A DNA stretch of 64,000 bases from Streptomyces yangpuensis (lineage in GTDB: Bacteria > Actinomycetota > Actinomycetes > Streptomycetales > Streptomycetaceae), in contig NZ_LBMK01000003.1 in assembly GCF_001005295.1 (NCBI RefSeq), positions 1,007,185 through 1,071,184 of the forward strand, written 5' to 3'. The position numbers and the translations under genes were made by a program. Below, piece after piece: positions 18,898 to 26,398 of this stretch. Each line of letters begins with the position of its first letter. The stretch's first letter is position 1. The notes under the pieces are model-generated. The model did no database searches. It was not told the DNA's origin and worked only from the letters and a program-made list of their open reading frames with translations.

Positions 18898-20012
18898 TGA
18901 CCGGGCCCAGGACGAGCAGGTACGCGCGCGACGTGGCCGTCGTCGCCTTCGCGCAGAGCGACCACCTGCGCCGCACCGACGAGCTCAGCGAGGTCGAGAT
19001 GGTCATGCCGGTCCTCCACGAGGTGCTGGCCGCCACCGGACTGAAGGCCGGGGAGATCGGCTTCACCTGTTCCGGATCCAGCGACTACCTGGCCGGCCGA
19101 GCCTTCTCCTTCACCATGACCCTCGACGGGGTCGGCGCCTGGCCGCCGATCTCCGAGTCCCACGTCGAGATGGACGGCGCCTGGGCCCTCTACGAGGCCT
19201 GGGTCAAGATCCAGACCGGCGAGGCGGACACCGCGCTCGTCTACTCGTACGGGAAGTCCTCGCCCGGCTCTCTGCGTGACGTCCTCACCCGCCAGCTCGA
19301 CCCGTACTACCTCGCCCCGCTCTGGCCCGACGCGGTGGCCCTGGCCGCCCTCCAGGCCCAGGCCCTCGTCGACGCGGGCGAGACCGACGAGTCCGCCCTG
19401 GCGGCCATCGCGGCGCGCAGCCGGGCCGACGCCGCAGCCAACCCGCACGCCCAGCTGCGCGGCGCCGTCCCGCAGGGCGACTACCAGGTGCGGCCCCTGC
19501 GGACCGGGGACTGCCCGCCCGTCGGCGACGGCGCGGCCGCCGTGGTCCTCGCCGCCGGCGACCTCGCGCGGCAGCTGTGCGAACGCCCCGCCTGGATCAC
19601 CGGCATCGACCACCGCATCGAGGCGCACGGCCCGGGTCTGCGTGACCTCACCGATTCGGCGTCCACCCGGATCGCCGCCCAGCACGCCGGCGTCTTCGAC
19701 GCCCCGGTGGACACGGCGGAACTGCACGCGCCGTTCTCCTCCCAGGAGGTGGTGCTCCGCAAGGCCCTCGGGCTCGGCGGCAGCGGCACAGACAGCGGCT
19801 CCGGCACAGACAGCGGCTTCGGCGCCGTTGCCGTCAATCCGTCCGGCGGGGCGCTCGCCGCCAACCCGATGATGGCCGCCGGCCTGATCCGCATCGGCGA
19901 GGCGGCCGCGCGCATCCACCGGGGCGCATCCGACCGGGCCGTCGCCCACGCCACCTCCGGCCCCTGCCTCCAGCAGAACCTGGTCGCCGTCCTGGAAGGG
20001 GACCCAAGGTGA
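18897..20012 (+). CDS. Thiolase-like protein 1 (Ltp/SCP-x type, no nucleophilic Cys)
   Basis: A 371-residue thiolase-fold protein. The C-terminal signature is AVNPSGGALAANPMMAAGLI, with Asn where thiolases have His (GHP). Near residue 90 true thiolases carry the nucleophilic Cys; here the equivalent helix reads SESHVEMDGAWALYEAW with no Cys. Loss of Cys and His is typical of lipid-transfer-protein aldolases such as Ltp2, which cleave side-chain C-C bonds by retro-aldol chemistry rather than thiolysis. A short repeat encoding SGSGTDSG lies at 19788-19815. It is translationally coupled to the DUF35 gene upstream and overlaps the next gene by four bases. Confidence 0.85.
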   Translation: MTGPRTSRYARDVAVVAFAQSDHLRRTDELSEVEMVMPVLHEVLAATGLKAGEIGFTCSGSSDYLAGRAFSFTMTLDGVGAWPPISESHVEMDGAWALYEAWVKIQTGEADTALVYSYGKSSPGSLRDVLTRQLDPYYLAPLWPDAVALAALQAQALVDAGETDESALAAIAARSRADAAANPHAQLRGAVPQGDYQVRPLRTGDCPPVGDGAAAVVLAAGDLARQLCERPAWITGIDHRIEAHGPGLRDLTDSASTRIAAQHAGVFDAPVDTAELHAPFSSQEVVLRKALGLGGSGTDSGSGTDSGFGAVAVNPSGGALAANPMMAAGLIRIGEAAARIHRGASDRAVAHATSGPCLQQNLVAVLEGDPR

Positions 20013-21175
20013 ACAAAGAGCCCGTCGCCGTCGTCGGCATCGGCCAGACCAAGCACGTGGCGGCCCGCCACGACGTCTCCATCGCCGGCCTGGTCCGCGA
20101 GGCCGCCGTGCGCGCCCTCGCCGACGCCGAGCTGACCTGGGCCGACATCGACGCGGTCGTCATCGGCAAGGCCCCCGACTTCTTCGAGGGGGTGATGATG
20201 CCGGAGCTGTACCTGGCGGACGCGCTCGGCGCCGTCGGCAAGCCGATGCTGCGCGTGCACACGGCCGGTTCGGTCGGCGGGTCCACCGCGCTCGTCGCCG
20301 CCAACCTCGTCGCCGCCCGCGTCCACCGCACGGTCCTCACCCTCGCCTTCGAGAAGCAGTCCGAATCGAACGCCATGTGGGGGCTCTCGCTCCCCGTCCC
20401 CTTCCAGCAGCCCCTGCTCGCCGGCGCCGGCGGCTTCTTCGCCCCGCACGTGCGCGCGTACATGCGGCGCACCGGCGCGCCGGACGCGGTCGGCTCGCTC
20501 GTGGCGTACAAGGACCGGCGCAACGCGCTGAAGAATCCATACGCGCACCTGCACGAGCACGACATCACCCTGGAGAAGGTCCAGGCATCGCCGATGCTGT
20601 GGGACCCGATCCGGTACTCCGAGACCTGCCCGTCCTCCGACGGCGCGTGCGCCATGGTCCTCACCGGCCGGGCGGGCGCGGCCCGTTCGCCGAAGCCGCC
20701 CGCCTGGGTGCACGGCGGGGCGATGCGCAGCGAACCCACCCTCTTCGCCGGCAAGGACTTCGTCTCGCCGCAGGCCGGCAGGGACTGCGCGGCCGACGTC
20801 TACCGGCAGGCCGGGATCACCGACCCGCGCCGGGAGATCGACGCGGTCGAGATGTATGTGCCGTTCTCCTGGTACGAGCCGATGTGGCTGGAGAACCTGG
20901 GCTTCGCCGAGGAGGGCGAGGGCTGGAAGCTCACCGAGGCCGGCGTCACCGAGCTCGACGGCGACCTTCCGGTCAACCCGTCCGGCGGCGTGCTGTCCAC
21001 CAACCCGATCGGCGCGTCCGGCATGATCCGCTTCGCGGAGGCCGCCCTGCAGGTACGCGGCCAGGCCGGGGAACACCAGGTCCCGGGTGCCCGCCGGGCC
21101 ATGGGGCACGCGTACGGCGGCGGCGCGCAGTTCTTCGCGATGTGGCTGGTGGGGGCGCAGGAACCGACCGGCTGA
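20009..21175 (+). CDS. Thiolase-like protein 2 (no nucleophilic Cys)
   Basis: A 388-residue thiolase-fold protein beginning at GTG 20009, four bases inside the previous gene. VAVVGIGQTKHVAARHDVSI at the start and VNPSGGVLSTNPIGASGMIR near the end are typical of the SCP-x/Ltp branch. Around residue 88 it reads LRVHTAGSVGGSTALVAANL, so Thr/Ala/Ser replace the catalytic Cys. It ends with MGHAYGGGAQFFAMWLV, the usual last strand. The two thiolase-like proteins and the DUF35 protein probably form one complex that cleaves a beta-hydroxy or beta-keto acyl-CoA side chain. It is last in the run; no terminator was seen. Confidence 0.85.
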   Translation: MNKEPVAVVGIGQTKHVAARHDVSIAGLVREAAVRALADAELTWADIDAVVIGKAPDFFEGVMMPELYLADALGAVGKPMLRVHTAGSVGGSTALVAANLVAARVHRTVLTLAFEKQSESNAMWGLSLPVPFQQPLLAGAGGFFAPHVRAYMRRTGAPDAVGSLVAYKDRRNALKNPYAHLHEHDITLEKVQASPMLWDPIRYSETCPSSDGACAMVLTGRAGAARSPKPPAWVHGGAMRSEPTLFAGKDFVSPQAGRDCAADVYRQAGITDPRREIDAVEMYVPFSWYEPMWLENLGFAEEGEGWKLTEAGVTELDGDLPVNPSGGVLSTNPIGASGMIRFAEAALQVRGQAGEHQVPGARRAMGHAYGGGAQFFAMWLVGAQEPTG

Positions 21176-21295
21176 ACGCAGCCGTCCGTCCCGCCCGGGT
21201 GCCGGACCGGTCACGAGTGACTCACCGTGGCCTGTGCGGCACCCGCCGCGATGGCTAACCTGGCCCCCGGACGACGTACCGGGAGGAGCACGCAC

Positions 21296-21535
21296 GTGGC
21301 CGAGAGCATGACTTCACAACCCCTCGCCGGCTGGGGGAAGCCGGACCTCGATCTCACGGGGGCGGACTGGCAGTCGAGCAGCCGGGGAGCGGGTGACGTC
21401 CAGATCGCCTTCGTCGAGGGCTTCATCGCGATGCGCAACAGCGAGCGCCCCGAGAGCCCTTCCCTGATCTTCTCGCCGGACGAGTGGCACACGTTCGTAC
21501 GCAACGCCCGGGGCGGGGAGTTCGACCTCACCTGA
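21296..21535 (+). CDS. DUF397 protein
   Basis: A 79-residue DUF397 protein. It shows WGKPDLDLTGADWQSSSRGAG, an acidic middle (VQIAFVEGFIAMRNSERPES) and the usual end SLIFSPDEWHTFVRNARGGEFDLT. GTG 21296 is chosen because GGAGGA lies eight bases upstream. DUF397 proteins are small Streptomyces proteins, usually next to an XRE-type HTH regulator that they are thought to modulate. Here no such regulator is adjacent, so this is an orphan copy. The W-x-K-S-S motif is partly degraded. Confidence 0.85.
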   Translation: MAESMTSQPLAGWGKPDLDLTGADWQSSSRGAGDVQIAFVEGFIAMRNSERPESPSLIFSPDEWHTFVRNARGGEFDLT

Positions 21536-21630
21536 CCGCACGCCACCGCCCCGCCCCCGCCGGGGCGGTGGACCCGGCGGGAGCCGGCCGGCGTACCTCC
21601 GGCGCACCCTGGACCGACCCGGCCGGTCGG

Positions 21631-21636
21631 TAGGGT
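21631..21636 (+). promoter_or_regulatory. -10 box of a probable leaderless transcript
   Basis: TAGGGT ends seven bases before ATG 21643, so transcription probably starts at or next to the start codon. The same spacing is seen before 25834 (TACCAT 25822-25827) and 50225 (TAGGGT 50213-50218). Confidence 0.45.
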
Positions 21637-21642
21637 GGCGGC

Positions 21643-21705
21643 ATGAGCGGCATGAGCGGCATGAGCGGCATGAGCGGCATGAGCGGCATGAGCGGCATGA
21701 GCGGC
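21643..21705 (+). repeat. Seven tandem copies of the 9-mer ATGAGCGGC
   Basis: A perfect 7 x 9-bp array at the very start of the ACT-domain gene. Each unit encodes Met-Ser-Gly in frame and carries its own ATG. Unit gain or loss by slippage would keep the frame and only change the length of the N-terminal tail. Confidence 0.97.
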
Positions 21706-22113
21706 GAGAGCGACCTGCGGAAACTGCTGAGCGGCATGCGCCCCGAGCTGAACGAGGGGGCGTACGTCTTCTGCACCGTACCCGGCAGGGCCGTCCCCGC
21801 CGGTACCGCGCCCGTCGCCACCGTCCTGGAGCCCGAGGGCCTCACCCTCGTCCTGCGCCAGGAGGACGCCGACGCCGCCGGACTCGCCTATGACTACACG
21901 GCCGGCTGGATCACCCTGCGCGTCCATTCCGCCCTCGACGCCGTCGGCCTCACCGCCGCCTTCGCCACCGAACTCGGCGCCCACGGCCTGAGCTGCAACG
22001 TCATCGCCGGACACCACCACGACCACCTCTTCGTGGCCGCGGACAGGGCCGCCGAGGCCGTGGCCCTCCTGGAAGACCTGGCGGTGCGTTCCGGACAGGA
22101 ACGATCGGCTTGA
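21643..22113 (+). CDS. ACT-domain protein with (Met-Ser-Gly)7 N-terminus
   Basis: A 156-residue protein related to small two-domain ACT proteins (ACT_7/DUF2241 type). After seven MSG units comes SDLRKLLSGMRPELNEGAYV. The body reads VPAGTAPVATVLEPEGLTLVL, then GWITLRVHSALDAVGLTAAFA and ISCNVIAGHHHDHLFV-like strands (LSCNVIAGHHHDHLFVAADR) near residue 115. ACT modules of this type bind small molecules, often amino acids. There is no ribosome site before the first ATG but a -10 box only seven bases away, so translation may be leaderless. Initiation could occur at any repeat unit; the domain itself begins at SDLRKLL. Confidence 0.8.
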   Translation: MSGMSGMSGMSGMSGMSGMSGESDLRKLLSGMRPELNEGAYVFCTVPGRAVPAGTAPVATVLEPEGLTLVLRQEDADAAGLAYDYTAGWITLRVHSALDAVGLTAAFATELGAHGLSCNVIAGHHHDHLFVAADRAAEAVALLEDLAVRSGQERSA

Positions 22114-22187
22114 GGGCCCTCTCGAACACTCCTCGAAACCTGGTCGGGACCCTGCCGGAACCCCACCGGATCCCGGCCGAAGCCCCG

Positions 22188-22215
22188 TCGGAAAAGAAGA
22201 TCGGATTCTTTCCGA
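22188..22215. terminator. Stem-loop after the ACT-domain gene
   Basis: TCGGAAAAGAA, 7-base loop, TTCTTTCCGA: an imperfect 10-bp stem with one bulged A, about 75 bp after the ACT gene stop and 70 bp before the next ATG. It may end the upstream transcript or act in the leader of the ATPase gene. Confidence 0.4.
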
Positions 22216-22284
22216 CAGTGGGATCCCCCGCGATGTGCGCGGGCGTACGCTGATCTCCCAGAACAGGCCTGGGGGGTACCAGCC

Positions 22285-25140
22285 ATGACGGACCACCGGA
22301 CGCGCACACGGCGCACCATGGTCGAACGCGAAGCCGAACTCGCCATCGTCGAAGAGGCCCTGGACCAGCTCACCGGTCCCGGCCCGGACGCCGGCGGCGC
22401 GCTGCTGGCCTTCTCCGGGCCCGCCGGACTCGGCAAGACCACGCTGCTCGCCGAGCTGCGCCGCCGCGCACACGCCCGCTCCTGCACCGTCCTCGCCGCC
22501 CGCGGCGGCGAACAGGAGCAGAGCCAGCCCTTCCACGTCGCCCGCCAGCTCATCCAGCCGCAACTGGCCGGCCACTCCGAACAGGAACTGCGCGCCGCCC
22601 TCGGCAGCTGGTACTCCATCGTCGGCCCCGCCCTCGGACTCTGCGCCCCCGAACAGGGCGCCCCGCCCGACCCGCAGGGCCTGCGTGACGGCCTCGACTG
22701 GGTCCTCACCCACCTCGTCGTCAAACGCGCCCCCGTCACCCTCGTCCTCGACGACGCCCACTGGGCCGACCCCGAATCCCTGAGCTGGCTCGCCGCCTTC
22801 GCCCCGCGCGCCGAACACCTCCCGCTGCTCCTCGTCGTCGCCTACCGCCCCGACGAACTGCCCGCGCACGCCGACGCCTTCCGCACGCTGCCGGGCCGGG
22901 CGGGACAGCGCCCGCTGCCCCTCGCCCCGCTCACCCCGGCAGCCGTGGCGGCCCTCGTCCGCGAGGCCCTCGGAGACCACGCCGACGACGCCTTCTGCCA
23001 GGAAGCCTGGGCCGTCACCACCGGCAACCCCTTCGAAGCGGTCGAACTCACCGCCAAGGTCCGGGGCAGGGGACTGCGGCCCGTCGAGGAGAACGCCGCC
23101 CAGCTGGCCGACCTCGCCGCCGCACAGCGCGGCAGCGGCCTCGTCGCCCGCCTCGAACGCCTCGGCCCCTCCACCGTCCGCTTCGCCTGGGCCTGCGCCG
23201 TCCTCGGCACCGCCATCCCGCAGGACATAGCCGCCCGGGTCGCCGCCCTCGGCAGCGAGGAGGCCGTCAGCGCCACCACGCGCCTGCGGGACGCCCGCAT
23301 CCTGTCCGCCGCCGGATCCACGGCGAACCAGGAGGCCGAGGCCGGGCTGGAGTTCGTCCACCCCCTCATCGCCACCGCCATCTACCGCGCCATCCCCGAC
23401 GCGCTGCGCGTCGCCCTGCATGGGAAGGCCGCGGCCGCCGTCGTCGACGCGGGCCTCGGCTCCTCCGCCGCGGCCCGCCACCTGCTGGAGACTCACCCCG
23501 AGAACGACCCCTGGGTGGTGCGCACCCTGCGCGAGGCCGCCGCGGAGAACCTCCGCGCCGGAGCCCCCGACGCCGCCCGCCGCCAGCTCGCCCGTGCCCT
23601 GCGCGAGCCACCCGACTTCGGCGAACGCGCCGCCGTACTGTACGAACTGGGCTGCGCCTCCCTGCTGACCGAGCCCGCCAACACCGTCAACCACCTCCGG
23701 GCGGCACTCGCCGAGCCCTTCGACGACCCGGCCCTGCGCCAGGGCATCGTCATCCGGCTCGCCCAGGTCCTCGCGCACAGCGACCGCCTCGCCGAGGCCT
23801 CGGAGTCACTCGCCCGCGAGATCGCGCAGACCCCGGACGTACGGGCCCGGCTGCGCCTGCAGTCCGAGCAGTTCATGTGGGACGCCTTCAACGCCGCCGA
23901 GACCGACTCCCCGGCCCGTTCCCGGCGCCTCACCCGGCTCGCCGACCGCCTCACGGGCCGCGACCTCACCGAGCGGTACGTCATCGCCCTGCGCGCCTGG
24001 GACGCCTGCCTGCGGGGCGAACCGGTGGACGTGGTGCTGCACCACGCCGCCCGGGTACTGGAACGGCCCTTCAGCTGGGCCCACGAGGACCGCGGCTTCG
24101 AGGTCCCGGTACTGGCCGCCATGGTCCACATGTACGCCGACCGGCCGGGGCGGGCGGAGGAACTGTTCGAGGAGGGCACCGCCGAGTTCGAGCGCCAGGG
24201 CTGGCGCGGCGCCCACCTGTCCTTCGCCTACAGTCTGCGCGCCTACATCCGCTACCGGCGCGGACGGCTCGTGGAGGCCGAGGAACTGGCCCGGTCCGGA
24301 CTGCGGCTCGCCGAACGCGTCGGCCGGCGCACCCCCGTGCACTGGTACGCCATAGCGATCCTTCTCACGACCCTGATCGCCCGGGGCCGGGTCGACGAGG
24401 CCTGGGAGCTGGCACAGGAGCACGAGTTCGGCGCCCCCTTCCCGGCCGCCGTGGTCTTCCCCGACTCCCAGACCGTCTACGCCGAACTGCTGCTCGCCCG
24501 GGGCGAGGTGCGGGAGGCCGTCGCCGAACTGGAGGCCGTGGACCGGCGGCTGACCCCGCGCGGCATCCAGAACCCGGCCTGGTGCCCGTGGCAGCTGCAC
24601 CTCGCGCGGGCCGTCGCCGCGGACGATCCGCAGCGCGCCCGAGCCCTCGCCGCCGACGCGGTCCGGCGCGCCAGGGCCTTCGGCGCCCCTTCCACCATCG
24701 GCCAGGCCCTCCGGGTGGCGGCGGAGGTCGCCGCGCCACAGGACCGGACCGAGCTCCTCCGGGAGGCGGTCACCCTGCTCTCGGCCTCACCCGCCGGCTA
24801 CGAACTGGCCCGCGCCCTGGCCGCACTCGGCTACGGGCTGCGCGACGCGGACCTGCTCACGGCAGCGCTGGTCACGGCCCGGGAGTGCGGCGCCGACTGG
24901 CTGGTGGAGGCGGCGACCGAGACCCTGACGGGCCTGGGCGGCGCCCTGCCGCCCGCGCCGCCCCGGGCGGACTGGGTCACCGAGGAGGAGATCCGGGCCG
25001 CCGACCTCGCCGTACGCACCGAGAAGGAGCCCGAGCCGGCGTCCCCGGACTGGGTGCTGTCCGCCGCCTGCCGCAAACTCGGCACCGACAGGTCCGGACT
25101 GCGCGCCGCCCTGGAAGCGTTCGCCCGTAGCTCAACGTGA
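22285..25140 (+). CDS. LAL-like AAA ATPase without a LuxR DNA-binding domain
   Basis: A 951-residue protein. The N-terminal AAA_16/STAND-type ATPase has EREAELAIVEEALDQL, then Walker A GPAGLGKT (45-52) and Walker B LVLDDAHWAD with Asp156-Asp157. Next come sensor-like YRPDELP and a long TPR-like helical array (about 400-880). This is the build of LAL regulators (MalT type), which end in a LuxR HTH. Here the C-terminus ends SPDWVLSAACRKLGTDRSGL and RAALEAFARSST without a recognisable HTH. It may control a partner by protein contact, or be a family member that lost its DNA-binding part. ATG 22285 is preferred; ATG 22318 starts closer to the conserved region. Confidence 0.8.
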   Translation: MTDHRTRTRRTMVEREAELAIVEEALDQLTGPGPDAGGALLAFSGPAGLGKTTLLAELRRRAHARSCTVLAARGGEQEQSQPFHVARQLIQPQLAGHSEQELRAALGSWYSIVGPALGLCAPEQGAPPDPQGLRDGLDWVLTHLVVKRAPVTLVLDDAHWADPESLSWLAAFAPRAEHLPLLLVVAYRPDELPAHADAFRTLPGRAGQRPLPLAPLTPAAVAALVREALGDHADDAFCQEAWAVTTGNPFEAVELTAKVRGRGLRPVEENAAQLADLAAAQRGSGLVARLERLGPSTVRFAWACAVLGTAIPQDIAARVAALGSEEAVSATTRLRDARILSAAGSTANQEAEAGLEFVHPLIATAIYRAIPDALRVALHGKAAAAVVDAGLGSSAAARHLLETHPENDPWVVRTLREAAAENLRAGAPDAARRQLARALREPPDFGERAAVLYELGCASLLTEPANTVNHLRAALAEPFDDPALRQGIVIRLAQVLAHSDRLAEASESLAREIAQTPDVRARLRLQSEQFMWDAFNAAETDSPARSRRLTRLADRLTGRDLTERYVIALRAWDACLRGEPVDVVLHHAARVLERPFSWAHEDRGFEVPVLAAMVHMYADRPGRAEELFEEGTAEFERQGWRGAHLSFAYSLRAYIRYRRGRLVEAEELARSGLRLAERVGRRTPVHWYAIAILLTTLIARGRVDEAWELAQEHEFGAPFPAAVVFPDSQTVYAELLLARGEVREAVAELEAVDRRLTPRGIQNPAWCPWQLHLARAVAADDPQRARALAADAVRRARAFGAPSTIGQALRVAAEVAAPQDRTELLREAVTLLSASPAGYELARALAALGYGLRDADLLTAALVTARECGADWLVEAATETLTGLGGALPPAPPRADWVTEEEIRAADLAVRTEKEPEPASPDWVLSAACRKLGTDRSGLRAALEAFARSST

Positions 25141-25174
25141 TCGGGGCCGCCGCCGGGCGGGCAGGGTCGACCTC

Positions 25175-25757
25175 ATGGACCCCAGCGACAGGATCCCCCT
25201 GTTCCGGTCCGAGGCGGCAACCTTCGAGAAGGCGGTCCGCCGCGCGTACGACCGGGGTGATCCGGTGCCGCAGGCGCCCTCCCGCCCCGGCTGGACGGTC
25301 ACCGGCCTGGTCCGGCACCTCGGCGGAGTGCACCGTTTCCTCGCGCACGGGCTGCGCGAACGGCTCATGACACCGCCGCCGGCCGTCCACCGGAGGGACG
25401 CCGAATCCGCCACCGGGGCCCCCGGCCCCCTCGACCCGGCCGCCGCCGTCGACGCCGTCACCCGGAGCATCGAGGTCATGGCACCGGCCCGCCGCACCTG
25501 GAAGCAGGCACCGCCGGGTGCGGGGTAGAGGTACCGCTTCCGGCGTACGGACGGCCCGGAATCCTGGACCGTCCTCTTCTCGGGTGACCAGGTGCTGCTG
25601 GAGCCGGGGTCCCCCGGGCCGGTGACCGTCGAGGCCGCCGGCTCCGCCTCGGACCTGGCCCTCTGCCTCTGGCGCCGCGTCCCGCCCACGCCCTGCACGT
25701 CACGGGCGCGACACGGACCTGCCGGCGCACTGGTTCACCCTGGTCCCGCCCGTCTGA
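25175..25757 (+). pseudogene. Broken mycothiol-dependent maleylpyruvate isomerase-family gene
   Basis: The first 95 codons resemble the MDMPI N-terminal domain (FEKAVRRAYDRGD, GWTVTGLVRHLGGVHRF). A TAG at 25526-25528 ends that frame. Directly after it, the same frame encodes the family's C-terminal part (RFRRTDGPESWTVLFSGDQV, then TVEAAGSASDLALCLWRRV). A frameshift near 25690 moves the end (LPAHWFTLVPPV, TGA 25755-25757) into another frame. The normal middle part with the HxxxxHRxD-type metal site is missing. The gene is inactive: internal deletion, amber stop and frameshift together. The family binds mycothiol, the actinobacterial thiol, which supports the actinobacterial assignment. Confidence 0.8.
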
Positions 25758-25833
25758 CGGGCCCGGTCGCGCGCGGCGGCGGGACGAGGGGCCCCCGGGC
25801 CGTAAAACTCCTGCGGCCACGTACCATGGCCGC

Positions 25834-26334
25834 ATGTCCTTCCTCCGCCGCCACCGCGCCGCCACACCCGCCGGCCCGGACTTCGATGTCCTGGCCATGG
25901 ACCCGGGGGACTGGCCGGGCAATCTCGGGGCCGGGCTGCTGCCCGCGCCCGACGGCAGCTGCCAGGGGGTCTTCCTCCGCTACGACCTGTTCGGCGGACG
26001 CGGCCCCGCGATGATCATCGGAAACCTCCCCGAGGGCTCCCCGGCCCGGGACCTCGCCGACGGCCAGGTGCCCTTCGAGGTGGCCCAGCTCCTCGACGCG
26101 CTGGAGAACGACGAGGACGTCGAGGTCACGGGCGTCGAGGACTGCCCCGTCATGCAGGGCGACAACCTCCTCATCGTCCGGAAGATCAAGCTTTCGGAGT
26201 CCCGCATCTCCTGCGTCCAGTTCGACCGCAGCGACAATGTGCTGGTCACCATCGCCAGCTGGGACCGCCCGATCACCGATGACCTCTACGCCCTCCTGAA
26301 GCCGCTCCCCGCCGAGCTCTTCCAGCAGGGCTGA
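25834..26334 (+). CDS. Conserved hypothetical protein
   Basis: A 166-residue soluble, acidic protein with no recognised domain. It reads as alternating strands (GNLGAGLLPAPDGSCQGVFL, NVLVTIASWDRPITDDLYAL) with an acidic helix in the middle (VAQLLDALENDEDVEVTGVE). It contains DNLLIVRKIKLSESRISCVQF, which looks like a beta hairpin. ATG 25834 has TACCAT (25822-25827) seven bases upstream and no ribosome site, suggesting a leaderless transcript. A bidirectional hairpin follows the stop. Its function is unknown. Confidence 0.7.
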   Translation: MSFLRRHRAATPAGPDFDVLAMDPGDWPGNLGAGLLPAPDGSCQGVFLRYDLFGGRGPAMIIGNLPEGSPARDLADGQVPFEVAQLLDALENDEDVEVTGVEDCPVMQGDNLLIVRKIKLSESRISCVQFDRSDNVLVTIASWDRPITDDLYALLKPLPAELFQQG

Positions 26335-26348
26335 CCCCTCCGGGTCAC

Positions 26349-26393
26349 CGGGACCGGCCTGCGGGCCCGTACCACCCCGCGCGGCCGGTCCCG
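26349..26393. terminator. Bidirectional terminator
   Basis: CGGGACCGGCC / GGCCGGTCCCG, 11-bp perfect arms around a 23-base GC-rich loop, lies between the convergent ends of the hypothetical gene and the KstD-like gene. Confidence 0.6.
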
Positions 26394-26398
26394 ACCGA

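Noticed and set aside
21211..23778. 855-residue minus-strand open frame
   Set aside because: Shadow of the ACT-domain gene and the ATPase; its His-Ala-Ala repeats are the reverse of the MSG array.
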